From NCBI GenBank assembly GCA_002477945.1, contig DLLF01000014.1, positions 1-40,215 on the forward strand: DNA of 40,215 nt, given 5' to 3'. The translations under genes and the position numbers were made by a program. This DNA is from Bacteroidales bacterium UBA7569. GTDB taxonomy: Bacteria > Bacteroidota > Bacteroidia > Bacteroidales > Paludibacteraceae. The first letter of the stretch is position 1. Each line of letters starts with the position of its first letter. This document shows, piece by piece, positions 8,629-17,467 of the stretch. The notes beneath the pieces were generated by a model, which had not been told where the DNA came from, did not search any database, and worked only from the letters and a program-made list of their open reading frames with translations.

Positions 8629-11600
8629 TTACTGAAGCAAAGAAGCAAACTGCATATAGGTTTGATAGTATTTCTCGAACAAATCCATCTCGCCTTGCTG
8701 CTGCCAACTTTGCAAGCAATAGCCCAGCACTGCCGCCTGGTGTTGCAACGTACCAGAAACATATTTGCGATCGGACTTATCCAGCGAAGCACCCCATGAC
8801 ATATACTCTGCACAATTGTCGGCAACAACTTTCATCATACGATTTGCCGTAGCAGAATCGCCCACAGCATAGTAATAGTTAGCCATCGTAGCGGAAGTGT
8901 AGTCGTAAGGGATATTACATTGCGGCAACATCTCCTCGGCATAGTCAAGCACCTCTTTGACTTTGTCGTTCTGCCCTTCTTTCAAGAGTGCTTCCGCCAA
9001 CTGGGCAAACATCATGCGGTGCGTGCGGCACATCCGCATACAGTTCTCATCAATATAGATTCCCTTTTGCGACATATTGCCATAGCGGAACTTATGCATC
9101 ATGTTATCGTACATCTTCTCCGTATTCACCCGCGGTTGTCCATCAGCCGATGCTACAGGTGTGATCTGATAAGCCAAGCCCGTGAGTTCGAAATACTTCT
9201 CCATACCTTGATAATAGTCATTACCAACGGTCACGGCAAAATAGATGGGGCGTTGCCAATGGTTGGTGGAAACCATCTCAAGAACCATCATCTGACTACG
9301 CGTAAGACGACGCTGCAAAGGAATATCGATACGCTCAGCCAACTGTTCAGGAGAATAGACGCACTTGCCATTCTTCGTAAAGGCAGGAGACGATAGTACA
9401 TCCGCCTCTTTGACAGGAATATAGAGTTTGTCAGAAGGTATATAGGGTTCTCCCTCTCTCTTCGTACGAGGGTCATTGCTTCTAACAAAATTGAAGGCTG
9501 TTTCTACGTCAATCGGTCCACCTACCCTGTTATCCACCATGGCAATCTCATTCTTACCCGGCAGATAATCATTCGGTTCCCAACTGATAGGCAATGCCGA
9601 AGACTCATAGTAAGGACGTTTCATCTGCCCGATGTACCAGTCTGTCTGCAAGTAAGAAAGGTTGCAGACACGCAAATCGGTGCCAACACCTTCCACCTCC
9701 TGATTGTACCACAAGGGGAATGTATCGTTATCACCATTGCTGAAGATGATACCATCTTGTTCGCAGGATTTCAGATAGTTGGCACCAAAATCACGGCAGG
9801 AATATCGTCCGCTACGGTCGTGATCGTCCCAGTTTTGCTGCGCCATAAGAGCAGGAACACCCAAGCAAAGCACAGACACGGCTACCGCCGCTACGACACG
9901 AAGTGTTTCGCTGTCTTTCCTTCGGAAGATGGAAGCAATAGAATCGACCAAAGCAGGCACTGCCAAACCAATCCAAATACAGAAAGCATAGAACGAGCCT
10001 GCATAAGCATAGTCACGCTCACGAGGCTGATAAGGCGTCTGATTCAGATAGACAACAATAGCCAAACCCGTCAAGAAGAACAAAAGGAACGTAATGGAGA
10101 AACTCTGGAAGCCCTCGCGTTTCTTGCTCAACTGGTACACTATTCCGATGATACCCAGCAGCAAAGGAAGCATATAATAGACATTATGTCCTTTGTTCTC
10201 GCGAAGTTCCGTAGGGAGAGCATCTTGGTCGCCCAAACGTGCATTGTCAAGAACCGGTATGCCGGATATCCAATTGCCTTTGTGCAGTTCGCCATACCCC
10301 TGCAAATCGTTTTGCCGACCTGCAAAGTTCCACATAAAATAACGCCAATACATATAATTACACTGGTAACGCACAAAGAAGCGCATATTCTCCATAAAGG
10401 TTGGTTTGTAATCAGTCTTGGTTTGCCCACAATACTCATAGCGTACCTTTTTACCTTTGATGTTCGCCCAATCCTTATAGGCCTGTATATGCCTGCTATC
10501 AGGAGAATAGACACGAGGGAATAGCATTGAGAATTCCGGCTGCATCTTATACGAAGATTTATGTCCCGTTATGATATACTTATCCTTCTCACTACCAGAA
10601 GTTTTTGGTGCAGGTGCATATTGCGCATGCCCGACTTCCTCTACAGGAGTGCAGATATTTCCCTTCACTTGCAATGCGACAGGTGCATTGTAGGTAGAAC
10701 CATAGAACAAAGGACGGTCTCCATACTGCTCACGATTCAAGTAGTATTTCAGCGAGAAGACGTTATCCGGCGAGTTCTGATCCATCGGCGTATCGGCACT
10801 ACTGCGGATAACAATCGTTGCGTAGGAGGAATAACCTATCAGGATAACCGCCAACATCAGAGAAGCCGTGTTCAATACACGCGGTGAGACATTGATCCGA
10901 TTCCAGAACAATACTCCGGTCAACAAGGCTATAAGCACAATGCCAAGCAAAACGTTCTCACCAAAGAAAGGAATGCCCATCAAGACAACGGCTGCAATGA
11001 ACGAGATATTCATTCTCATCTTGCTCTTTGCTTGATAAGTCTCTACGATAGCCCATACAAGAGCCGCCATCACCAAGACGATGTAGATAATGACACCTGT
11101 ATTGAACGGACAGCCCAACTTATTGACAAACAGCAGTTCAAGCCAACATGCCATCTGCACGGAACCAGGGATGATACCATACAGCACAACCGCCAATATG
11201 CCCACCGAACTCAAAAGAGCCAACAAAACGCCTTTCCACGAGAACTCATACTTGCGGAAATAATAAACCAACACCAACGCAGGAATAGTCAATAAGTTCA
11301 GCAAATGGACACCTATTGACAATCCCATAAGATATGCAATCAGTATCAACCAGCGGTCGCTTCCTTCTTCGTTAGCCTTTTCTTCCCACTTAAGTATCAA
11401 CCAGAAAACAATAGCGGTAAACAAAGACGAGGAAGCATACACTTCGCCCTCTACCGCGGAGAACCAGAACGTATCGCTAAAGGTATAGACCAATGCACCT
11501 ACCATACCGGCACCCATGATCGCAATTCCCTGCCAAAGAGACACTTCCTTACCATTACCTACAAGCAATTTTTTAGTCAGTGCCGTGATCGTCCAAAACA

Positions 11601-11877
11601 AGAATAAAATAGTGAAAGCCGATGCCAAGGCTGACATCGCATTCACATACATCGCAACTTTGCTGACGTCAGAAGTGAACAAACTGGCAAAGTGCCCCAT
11701 CAACATGAAAAACGGGGCTCCAGGTGGGTGGCCCACATCTAATTTGAAAGCACTTGAAATGAACTCGCCGCAATCCCAGAAACTGGCAGTAGGCTCTATG
11801 GTCAACAGATACGTAACAGCCGCTACGGCAAAGGCTACCCATCCGAAGACGATATTCCACAATTTGTAATGTTTCAT
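8629..11877 (-). CDS. DUF2723 membrane protein, predicted O-mannosyltransferase-like glycosyltransferase, 1082 aa
   Basis: The N-terminal half is polytopic, with about 12 hydrophobic segments over residues 1-360 and more at about 570-690. The N-terminal signature EPTASFWDCGEFISSAFKL with GHPPGAPFFML is that of DUF2723 (TMEM260-like), related to GT-C protein O-mannosyltransferases. The Asp/Glu pair in WDCGEF is where the catalytic acid sits in that fold. The C-terminal part (about 860-1082) is soluble and helical and may form TPR-like hairpins. In GT-C enzymes a lipid-linked sugar is transferred to an acceptor on the outer side of the inner membrane; substrate and acceptor here are unknown. 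The gene follows manA, galE and a sugar nucleotidyltransferase in one unit, consistent with a role downstream of sugar activation. Confidence 0.85.
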   Translation of the reverse strand: MKHYKLWNIVFGWVAFAVAAVTYLLTIEPTASFWDCGEFISSAFKLDVGHPPGAPFFMLMGHFASLFTSDVSKVAMYVNAMSALASAFTILFLFWTITALTKKLLVGNGKEVSLWQGIAIMGAGMVGALVYTFSDTFWFSAVEGEVYASSSLFTAIVFWLILKWEEKANEEGSDRWLILIAYLMGLSIGVHLLNLLTIPALVLVYYFRKYEFSWKGVLLALLSSVGILAVVLYGIIPGSVQMACWLELLFVNKLGCPFNTGVIIYIVLVMAALVWAIVETYQAKSKMRMNISFIAAVVLMGIPFFGENVLLGIVLIALLTGVLFWNRINVSPRVLNTASLMLAVILIGYSSYATIVIRSSADTPMDQNSPDNVFSLKYYLNREQYGDRPLFYGSTYNAPVALQVKGNICTPVEEVGHAQYAPAPKTSGSEKDKYIITGHKSSYKMQPEFSMLFPRVYSPDSRHIQAYKDWANIKGKKVRYEYCGQTKTDYKPTFMENMRFFVRYQCNYMYWRYFMWNFAGRQNDLQGYGELHKGNWISGIPVLDNARLGDQDALPTELRENKGHNVYYMLPLLLGIIGIVYQLSKKREGFQSFSITFLLFFLTGLAIVVYLNQTPYQPRERDYAYAGSFYAFCIWIGLAVPALVDSIASIFRRKDSETLRVVAAVAVSVLCLGVPALMAQQNWDDHDRSGRYSCRDFGANYLKSCEQDGIIFSNGDNDTFPLWYNQEVEGVGTDLRVCNLSYLQTDWYIGQMKRPYYESSALPISWEPNDYLPGKNEIAMVDNRVGGPIDVETAFNFVRSNDPRTKREGEPYIPSDKLYIPVKEADVLSSPAFTKNGKCVYSPEQLAERIDIPLQRRLTRSQMMVLEMVSTNHWQRPIYFAVTVGNDYYQGMEKYFELTGLAYQITPVASADGQPRVNTEKMYDNMMHKFRYGNMSQKGIYIDENCMRMCRTHRMMFAQLAEALLKEGQNDKVKEVLDYAEEMLPQCNIPYDYTSATMANYYYAVGDSATANRMMKVVADNCAEYMSWGASLDKSDRKYVSGTLQHQAAVLGYCLQSWQQQGEMDLFEKYYQTYMQFASLLQ

Positions 11878-11924
11878 TCTATTTCTAATAGTTAATTCGT
11901 TTTCTGTTTCTCACAAGGATAGAG

Positions 11925-12899
11925 TTATGGAACATAAACCTCCAAAAGACGTGTTTCACGCGAAAGAGGTGTTAATTTGACATCGTTGCACATTGCAGGA
12001 AGCAAAACGGTCTCCTCTGTTTGCAATGCAGTATTCCCCAAGTCGGTTTCCACGGAGCAACTTCCGCTCAACAAGCAATATACCACGAAAGAATCCAATG
12101 GAGCATAGTCTCGCACAATACACTTGTCAAAACATAATAGGTTCGTCACAAAATAGTCGCACGATACCAGATTGATTGCCCCATTCACCTTTGGGGTATA
12201 ATCTATCAGAGGCTCTTTGTTTGCGGAATAATCAAGTACCTCAAGAGCCTTGTTCAAATGCAATTCTCTCTTGTTGCCTGCAGCGTCACGGCGGTCGTAA
12301 TCATACAAACGGTAAGTTATATCACTGGCTTGCTGTATTTCCACCAAACGAACGCCTGCACCTATGGCATGCAACATCCCCGCAGGGATAAATGCGACAT
12401 CTCCCTGATGAACAGGTACTGTGTACAATAGATCGGGGAAATGTCCGTTAAAGATGCTTTGTTCCAATTCGGAACGTTTCGCTTCATGCTTGAGACCCAA
12501 AGTTAAGGTGGAACCTGGCTCTGCGTCCAGAACATACCACATCTCCGTTTTTCCCGAAGATTGATGCTCTTTCCACGCCGCCTCATCATTGGGATGCACC
12601 TGCAAACTCAACTTGTCCTCTGCGTCAATCAGTTTGATCAATAGAGGGAAGTAGTTGCCGTATTTCTCATAGACATGATCACCCACCAAGTCTCCCATAT
12701 ACACCTCTATCAGTTCCGACAAGTCATTATCTTTCAATGCACCGGATGCCACCACCGAAGGCTGGTCGTCAAAAGCGGACAACTCCCAACTCTCCCCCAC
12801 ATGGGTTGCACCGGACAACTGCTTACCGAATTTCGATAACGTGGTTCCTCCCCAAATCTTGTCTTTCAGGATAGGAGTAAACTTGAGCGGATACAGCAT
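11925..12899 (-). CDS. manA: Mannose-6-phosphate isomerase, class I
   Basis: The 324-residue product has the short type I phosphomannose isomerase layout of Bacteroidetes and Firmicutes. It starts LKFTPILKDKIWGGTTL, carries the zinc-site segment LSLQVHPNDEAAW, a glutamate downstream (KTEMWYVLD), and the conserved GDVAFIPAGMLHAIGAGV and EIQQASDITYRLYDYDR motifs. It interconverts fructose-6-phosphate and mannose-6-phosphate in the cytoplasm, feeding GDP-mannose synthesis or mannose breakdown. It lies between galE (38 bp) and the DUF2723 gene (47 bp), all minus strand and with no internal promoter I can see. That suggests co-transcription and supply of mannose for glycosylation, an inference from context only. 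Confidence 0.93.
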   Translation of the reverse strand: MLYPLKFTPILKDKIWGGTTLSKFGKQLSGATHVGESWELSAFDDQPSVVASGALKDNDLSELIEVYMGDLVGDHVYEKYGNYFPLLIKLIDAEDKLSLQVHPNDEAAWKEHQSSGKTEMWYVLDAEPGSTLTLGLKHEAKRSELEQSIFNGHFPDLLYTVPVHQGDVAFIPAGMLHAIGAGVRLVEIQQASDITYRLYDYDRRDAAGNKRELHLNKALEVLDYSANKEPLIDYTPKVNGAINLVSCDYFVTNLLCFDKCIVRDYAPLDSFVVYCLLSGSCSVETDLGNTALQTEETVLLPAMCNDVKLTPLSRETRLLEVYVP

Positions 12900-12937
12900 A
12901 TACTTCTCTACTATTGTAAACGGTATATCTACTTTAC

Positions 12938-13966
12938 CTATTTCTTCAAGTCAGCCAGATGCTCTTGCCAACGCCAAGCACTCATCAGTGTATCCTCCAC
13001 GGAGGTCTCTGCGCGCCAGCCTAACACCTCATTGGCTTTCTTCGGGTTGGCCCATACTTTCTCTATGTCTCCTGCACGGCGGGAAACTATCTGATAAGGA
13101 ACATTTACACCGGTCACGCGTTTGAAAGTCTCAATAATCTCCAACACGCTCAAACCTCGTCCCGTACCAAGGTTAAACACCTCTACATGCTCTTCCGACT
13201 TGCCTTCCAACATCCGCTTTACGGCTACCACGTGTGCCTTTGCCAAATCAACTACATATATGTAATCGCGTATGCAACTGCCGTCAGGAGTGTTATAATC
13301 ATCACCGAACACTTTCAGTTCCGGACGCAATCCTGCAGCCGTCTGAGTCACATAAGGCAGCAGATTCTGAGGTACACCGTTGGGAAGTTCGCCTATCAAT
13401 GCCGATGGGTGTGCGCCGATAGGATTGAAATAACGCAACAAGATGGCTCTCAAATCTTTGTCTGCGTGTGACACGTCGCGTATTATCTCTTCATTGATCT
13501 GTTTGGTGTTTCCGTAAGGAGACAACGCAGGCTTGATGGGAGCAGTCTCATCCACAGGCAGCACGTCGGGTTGTCCATACACGGTGCAACTGGAAGAGAA
13601 GACGATGTTGTGTACATTGTGTGCCTTCATCAACTCTAAAACGGAAATCAGACTGCTGATGTTGTTACGGTAGTACAGCAATGGTTTCTCCACCGACTCA
13701 CCTACAGCCTTGCTCGCTGCAAAATGAATAACGGCTTCTATGTCTGTATATTTTTCGAACAAGTGATCCATGCTCGTGTAGTCCATGCAATCAATGTTCT
13801 CGAAGTCGGGGCGGACACCTGTTATTTGCTCGATACCCGACAATACGTCAACATTGGAATTGGAAAGATTGTCAACCACTACCACATCGTAGCCGCTGTT
13901 GATCAATTCCACTACGGTATGGCTTCCGATATAACCCGTACCGCCTGTAACTAAAATTCTTGCCAT
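12938..13966 (-). CDS. galE: UDP-glucose 4-epimerase
   Basis: This 342-residue extended SDR enzyme has the NAD-binding motif GGTGYIGS at the N-terminus, the SSSCTVYG serine segment, the YGNTK catalytic Tyr-x-x-x-Lys, and the GalE hallmarks RYFNPIGAHPSALIGE and SCIRDYIYVVDLAKAHV. Length and motifs match true GalE. It interconverts UDP-glucose and UDP-galactose using bound NAD. It starts 12 bp after the nucleotidyltransferase stop codon, so the two are almost certainly co-transcribed. Confidence 0.96.
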   Translation of the reverse strand: MARILVTGGTGYIGSHTVVELINSGYDVVVVDNLSNSNVDVLSGIEQITGVRPDFENIDCMDYTSMDHLFEKYTDIEAVIHFAASKAVGESVEKPLLYYRNNISSLISVLELMKAHNVHNIVFSSSCTVYGQPDVLPVDETAPIKPALSPYGNTKQINEEIIRDVSHADKDLRAILLRYFNPIGAHPSALIGELPNGVPQNLLPYVTQTAAGLRPELKVFGDDYNTPDGSCIRDYIYVVDLAKAHVVAVKRMLEGKSEEHVEVFNLGTGRGLSVLEIIETFKRVTGVNVPYQIVSRRAGDIEKVWANPKKANEVLGWRAETSVEDTLMSAWRWQEHLADLKK

Positions 13967-13978
13967 TGTCTTCTTCTC

Positions 13979-14881
13979 TTAGAATAGTTTGTTGGGATAA
14001 ACCCCTCCTTCAATAAGTTTCTCTATTTTATCTACAACGCCCTGTCTGTCTTGCGCATAAGTTACTCCGAACCATTTGGCAGGAGTGTCAAGCACCTTGC
14101 AGGTCGCCTTGCCGGTTGTGATCAAGTCGTTCACTACTGTCGGAATATAGAACTCCGATTTCAGTTCCTCGCCGTGTTCATGTAAGAAATGCTTGAAGGC
14201 TTCTTCCGAATAACCGAAATACTCAGGAGTAAAGCCCCACATATTCATACTTACGGGAGTGTTTTCTTCCAACTCAACCAAAGCACCATCCTCGTCTTTG
14301 AATACGATTTTTCCTTCTATGCGCTCAATGGAAGTACGCTCCACTACATCTGTCAGATAGCCGTTCTCGTCGGTCTTGCAGACTCCGCGGCTCACGCTGC
14401 CGTTCTCCGACAAAGTATTCCCCACCCTGTATCCTGCCATGCAGTAAGCGTTCTGTTTGCCTTCAACACGCTGCAGAAACTCTGCCAGCACTTCAAACGA
14501 TTCCTTGCCGTAAAAGTCATCTGCGTTGATAACTGCAAAAGGCTCGTGTATAATATCCTTCGCCATGAGCAAAGCATGGTTTGTCCCCCACGGTTTGCTG
14601 CGCTCTTTTGTATAGAAGCAGCCGGCGGGTACTTTGTCAATGGATTGGAAGCATACCTCGCAAGGAACCTTTCCTTCATATTTCTTCAAGACAACACGGC
14701 GGAAATCTTCTTCAAAGTCTTTGCGGATAACAAAAACAATTTTACCAAAGCCTGCACGGATAGCGTCAAACACGGAGTAATCCATGATGGTCTCACCATT
14801 GGGACCCAGTCCGTCCAACTGTTTCAAACCGCCATAGCGGCTACCCATTCCTGCTGCTAAAACAAATAATGTTGGTTTCAT
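13979..14881 (-). CDS. Sugar-phosphate nucleotidyltransferase (NTP_transferase family)
   Basis: The 300-residue protein begins with the nucleotidyltransferase signature FVLAAGMGSRYGGLKQLDGL (G-x-G-x-R then K). It carries the metal-binding Asp motif VINADDFYG at about residue 110 and a sugar-binding region SMNMWGFTPEYF. It belongs to the GalU/RmlA-like superfamily but is not a textbook GalU, so the exact sugar and NTP are open. Its place as first gene before galE makes a uridylyltransferase making UDP-hexose plausible. It has its own promoter at 14929-14959, and a five-gene unit down to 7227 follows. Confidence 0.85.
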   Translation of the reverse strand: MKPTLFVLAAGMGSRYGGLKQLDGLGPNGETIMDYSVFDAIRAGFGKIVFVIRKDFEEDFRRVVLKKYEGKVPCEVCFQSIDKVPAGCFYTKERSKPWGTNHALLMAKDIIHEPFAVINADDFYGKESFEVLAEFLQRVEGKQNAYCMAGYRVGNTLSENGSVSRGVCKTDENGYLTDVVERTSIERIEGKIVFKDEDGALVELEENTPVSMNMWGFTPEYFGYSEEAFKHFLHEHGEELKSEFYIPTVVNDLITTGKATCKVLDTPAKWFGVTYAQDRQGVVDKIEKLIEGGVYPNKLF

Positions 14882-14928
14882 AATCTTTATGATGTTGTTA
14901 TGTTGTGTGATTATAATCTTACATCCTG

Positions 14929-14959
14929 CAAAGATACACTATTTTACGAAAACCGGCAA
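14929..14959 (-). promoter_or_regulatory. Promoter of the sugar activation / DUF2723 operon
   Basis: On the minus strand, TATCTTTG (14929-14936) is preceded after 20 bp by TTG (14957-14959). The predicted start is near 14922, a leader of about 40 nt. Confidence 0.72.
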
Positions 14960-15128
14960 CATTGTCTCAACTTATGCGGATCAGATTTGTCTTTTTAACA
15001 ACAAATCGCCTGCCGGTTTCTGTTCCTCTCTGCAAGTCGCAATTATGACATGGTGTCCGTCTTGTTTGGCAATACACGCTGTCCGCCATATTACGTGCCT
15101 TGCACCACAGGTGCTGCAAGAGCACTCT

Positions 15129-15330
15129 ACGACCCCTCATCGAGACCTCAAGCACACCTCAACGCAAGAATTATGAAACAATGCAAAATGCAATTAAAGC
15201 CCCTTCTTTGGAGGGGTTGGGGAGGTCTTCTCACCTCCTAAAACATCTCGAAGAACCCGAACGTCTATAGTAATCCCGCAATGGGATTGCCTATTTGACC
15301 AATTAGTCCCATCTGTCCAATTCTCCTGTC
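15129..15330. repeat. Dispersed intergenic repeat, copy R3 (modules a, b, c, d)
   Basis: This copy carries all four modules. Module a is GACCCCTCATCGAGACCTC (from 15130). Module b is CCCCTTCTTTGGAGGGGTTG (15200-15230, a GC-rich hairpin). Module c is TCTCGAAGAACCCGAACGTC (15246-15270). Module d is a 9-bp degenerate tandem ending CCAATTCTCCTGTCA (15293-15330). Together with 14960-15128, where I recognise nothing, it fills the space between two divergent promoters (operon at 14929, tRNA at 15407). Confidence 0.8.
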
Positions 15331-15406
15331 AATACACCAAGAAGCCTTTTGAAAGTTTGAACAGGACATAAAAAACACCATTGCAACGTAATTATCAACT
15401 TTTGCT

Positions 15407-15436
15407 TGTGTGTAAAGAAAAAAAGTAATACCTTTG
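15407..15436 (+). promoter_or_regulatory. Promoter of tRNA-Ser
   Basis: TTG (15407-15409), a 19-bp spacer, then TACCTTTG (15429-15436). The predicted start lies near 15443, about 47 nt before the mature tRNA 5' end. Confidence 0.72.
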
Positions 15437-15489
15437 CAGCCGGTTTTTCCAAAAAGCATATTGAGATGTGCTGTACAGGAAATCCTTTG

Positions 15490-15578
15490 GGAAAGTTGTC
15501 TGAGTGGTCGAAAGAGCCGCACTCGAAATGCGGTGTACGCATTACGTCGTACCGGGGGTTCGAATCCCTCACTTTCCG
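15490..15578 (+). tRNA. tRNA-Ser (anticodon CGA)
   Basis: The acceptor stem GGAAAGT (15490-15496) pairs with ACTTTCC (15571-15577), discriminator G at 15578. The anticodon stem CCGCA/TGCGG encloses loop CTCGAAA, giving anticodon CGA, which reads UCG serine codons. A long variable arm (GTACG...CGTAC) and the T-arm GGGGGTTCGAATCCCTC confirm a class II tRNA. CCA is not encoded. A perfect hairpin follows at 15606-15638. Confidence 0.96.
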
Positions 15579-15605
15579 CCCGCGTGGGTTTATATGTTTA
15601 TGAGG

Positions 15606-15638
15606 GAATCCCTGCTGACCAATGGTCAGCAGGGATTC
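15606..15638. terminator. Perfect 15-bp hairpin, likely bidirectional terminator
   Basis: GAATCCCTGCTGACC (15606-15620) and GGTCAGCAGGGATTC (15624-15638) are exact inverted repeats with loop AAT, followed by TTGTTTC. It sits between the tRNA (plus) and the end of the outer-membrane protein gene (minus), so it can serve both. Confidence 0.85.
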
Positions 15639-15684
15639 TTGTTTCAAAGAAGCATATCAGATCAGAAAAGAGGTTCGTCCACTA

Positions 15685-16617
15685 CTATTCTCCCCGTTTC
15701 CGGCTCTTGGCAAGACCCAATACGTCTATGTTGTAGGCGACCCCTATCCGGAATTGGTGAAACGGATAGTCTCGCAGTCCGTATTGATAAACCAGACTCC
15801 ACTCCCAATTCTTGTAGTATCCGCTTATGCTGGTCTTCAGCGACATCGGAGCATCATGGGCATCCGGGTGGTTTTTGTGCTCGTTTTCCCAACCTGTATA
15901 GCCGGAGAATACTTCCGAAACGGAAAACCATTTCGTCTTCCATTGCAGCATTACGCCGTACATCACCGCGTCATTCTGCCTGCCGTTGTCTGTTTGCCAG
16001 CACAAAAAACCGACCGATGCCGCCAAGCGCAACTCTTTCAAAAGGTCCGTTTGTCGGAAAGGAAACACCTCACCTACGGTCGCATCAAAGAAATAGCCCG
16101 GACTGTCATAATAGCGTGCCTTGCTGTATCCGCCTCCGCTGGCGGTCTTCACGGCAGCGCGTATTGTTGCATCGGGAACCCATCCGCGATGCCGGAGAAC
16201 TTGTATATCGGTCGATACATACACATCGCCCGCTTCTTTGCCTTTCATGCATATTGTGTCCTGCAGATGTTGCACACGCTGTCTCTCTGTCGTGTTTTGA
16301 TAGTACTCCGTCACGGGCATCCACAAAGTCAGATTAACCCTGTCCGTAAAAAGAGGAATACGCACATGAAAGCCGAAATCCGCGGTTCTGTCTTTGGAAA
16401 ATCCCAAGAAATAGTCACCATACAGTTCTATGCGTAGCGTACGTGACACCTCTCCTGTGAGCATATCGGGGACAGGAAATGCGTTGGGCGAGAAATAGTA
16501 AGGTGAAATATGGGTCGGTTTCGACAAATCGGCTTGCGTCAGGGGTGTCTGTGCATGCAACGCACCGGCGGACACACATACAAAGAAAAAGAATACTGTA
16601 TTTCGGCAACGTCTCAT
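15685..16617 (-). CDS. Predicted outer-membrane beta-barrel-like protein, 310 aa, coupled to rsmE
   Basis: I chose the ATG at 16617, which overlaps the rsmE stop as ATGA, a translational-coupling arrangement. The frame is open to 16644 but the extra residues precede a good signal peptide (MRRCRNTVFFFFVCVSAGAL, cut after ALHAQ). The mature part is rich in alternating aromatic and polar stretches (FGFHVRIPLF, VNLTLWMPVTEYY, WSLVYQYGLRDYPFHQFRIG) that suggest a membrane beta-barrel or a sheet-rich surface protein. It resembles an uncharacterised Bacteroidales family with the PDML and SPYYFSPNAFP segments near the N-terminus. No enzyme motif is visible. Confidence 0.8.
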   Translation of the reverse strand: MRRCRNTVFFFFVCVSAGALHAQTPLTQADLSKPTHISPYYFSPNAFPVPDMLTGEVSRTLRIELYGDYFLGFSKDRTADFGFHVRIPLFTDRVNLTLWMPVTEYYQNTTERQRVQHLQDTICMKGKEAGDVYVSTDIQVLRHRGWVPDATIRAAVKTASGGGYSKARYYDSPGYFFDATVGEVFPFRQTDLLKELRLAASVGFLCWQTDNGRQNDAVMYGVMLQWKTKWFSVSEVFSGYTGWENEHKNHPDAHDAPMSLKTSISGYYKNWEWSLVYQYGLRDYPFHQFRIGVAYNIDVLGLAKSRKRGE

Positions 16618-17342
16618 GCGTTCATCAATATCGCCGTATGACATGCCACCACACCTGCCGTTTCAGTGCGCAAGCGCGACTTCCCCAAGCCGACAGGTAT
16701 AAAACCTTTTTCAAAAGCCTCTGCAATTTCCTGTCCCGAAAAGTCACCCTCCGGACCGATCAACACCGCAACGCCCTGTTCCTCACTGCCGTCATGTCCC
16801 GACAGGGCATACTTCTCCATCTCGTCTTTCAGTTCCCTTTTGTCCTCTTTGTAGCAATGGGCGATGTACCGGTTTTGTTGTTTCACTTTTGTAATAAACG
16901 TCCCGTAGTCCGTCAGCGGATTCAGTTTCGGCAAGTACGGCGTAAGCGATTGTTTGGCAGCGGAAAGAATAATCTTTTCCAGCCGGTCTTCTCTCACCTG
17001 CTTGCGTTCCGAAAAACGGCACAGCAAAGGTGTAATCTCATCCACCCCGATCTCCGTGCATTTCTCCACCATCCACTCCAGTCGTTCTATGTTCTTCGTG
17101 GGAGCAATGGCTATATGCAAATAGAAATCGTGGCTGCGTTCCTGCGCTTCCTGGCAGATTATCTCAAACTCGCAACGCTTTGGATTAGGGTTTGTAATAC
17201 GCGCATTGTAAGTATTCCCTTTGCCGTCTGTGAGAAGAATCTCGTCTCCTTTCGAGTAACGAAGCACGCGGACACAATGTCCTGATTCTTCTTCGCTGAG
17301 ATATTGAACCGATTTGATATCGGGTGTATAGAAAAGATACAT
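16614..17342 (-). CDS. rsmE: 16S rRNA (uracil(1498)-N3)-methyltransferase
   Basis: The 242-residue product has the SPOUT methyltransferase knot motifs of RsmE: IGPEGDFSGQE and LGKSRLRTETAG near the C-terminus, with PTKNIERLEWMVEKCTEIGV in the middle and an N-terminal PUA-like barrel (HCVRVLRYSKGDEI). It methylates N3 of U1498 of 16S rRNA using SAM. The frame extends to 17423, but MYLFYTPDIKSV at 17342 is the family start and sits just below a promoter at 17368-17398. Its stop overlaps the start of the outer-membrane protein gene. Confidence 0.95.
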   Translation of the reverse strand: MYLFYTPDIKSVQYLSEEESGHCVRVLRYSKGDEILLTDGKGNTYNARITNPNPKRCEFEIICQEAQERSHDFYLHIAIAPTKNIERLEWMVEKCTEIGVDEITPLLCRFSERKQVREDRLEKIILSAAKQSLTPYLPKLNPLTDYGTFITKVKQQNRYIAHCYKEDKRELKDEMEKYALSGHDGSEEQGVAVLIGPEGDFSGQEIAEAFEKGFIPVGLGKSRLRTETAGVVACHTAILMNA

Positions 17343-17367
17343 ACTGTCTGCCTGTTTAATGTTCCTG

Positions 17368-17398
17368 CAAAGATACCACATTTTGCCCGATATCCAAA
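17368..17398 (-). promoter_or_regulatory. Promoter of rsmE
   Basis: On the minus strand, TATCTTTG (17368-17375) lies 19 bp after TTTG (17395-17398). It is divergent from the SGNH hydrolase promoter, with 34 bp between the two -33 boxes, so a bound regulator could affect both. Confidence 0.75.
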
Positions 17399-17432
17399 CA
17401 ACATACACCCTTTGACAGGACAAGATGAATGT

Positions 17433-17463
17433 TTTGACAAGTCAATTATTTGTTGTACCTTTG
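17433..17463 (+). promoter_or_regulatory. Promoter of the SGNH hydrolase gene, apparently leaderless
   Basis: TTTG (17433-17436), 19 bp, TACCTTTG (17456-17463). The ATG of the gene begins at 17468, only 4 nt after the -7 box, so transcription should start at or next to the start codon. Confidence 0.75.
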
Positions 17464-17467
17464 TGAC

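Noticed and set aside
14951..15019. AACCGGCA / TGCCGGTT inverted repeat
   Set aside because: Only 8 bp and about 50 nt apart; likely by chance and without a clear role.
15504..16437. Two long plus-strand frames over the tRNA and outer-membrane protein gene
   Set aside because: They run through a tRNA and a terminator hairpin and are antisense to a gene with a signal peptide.
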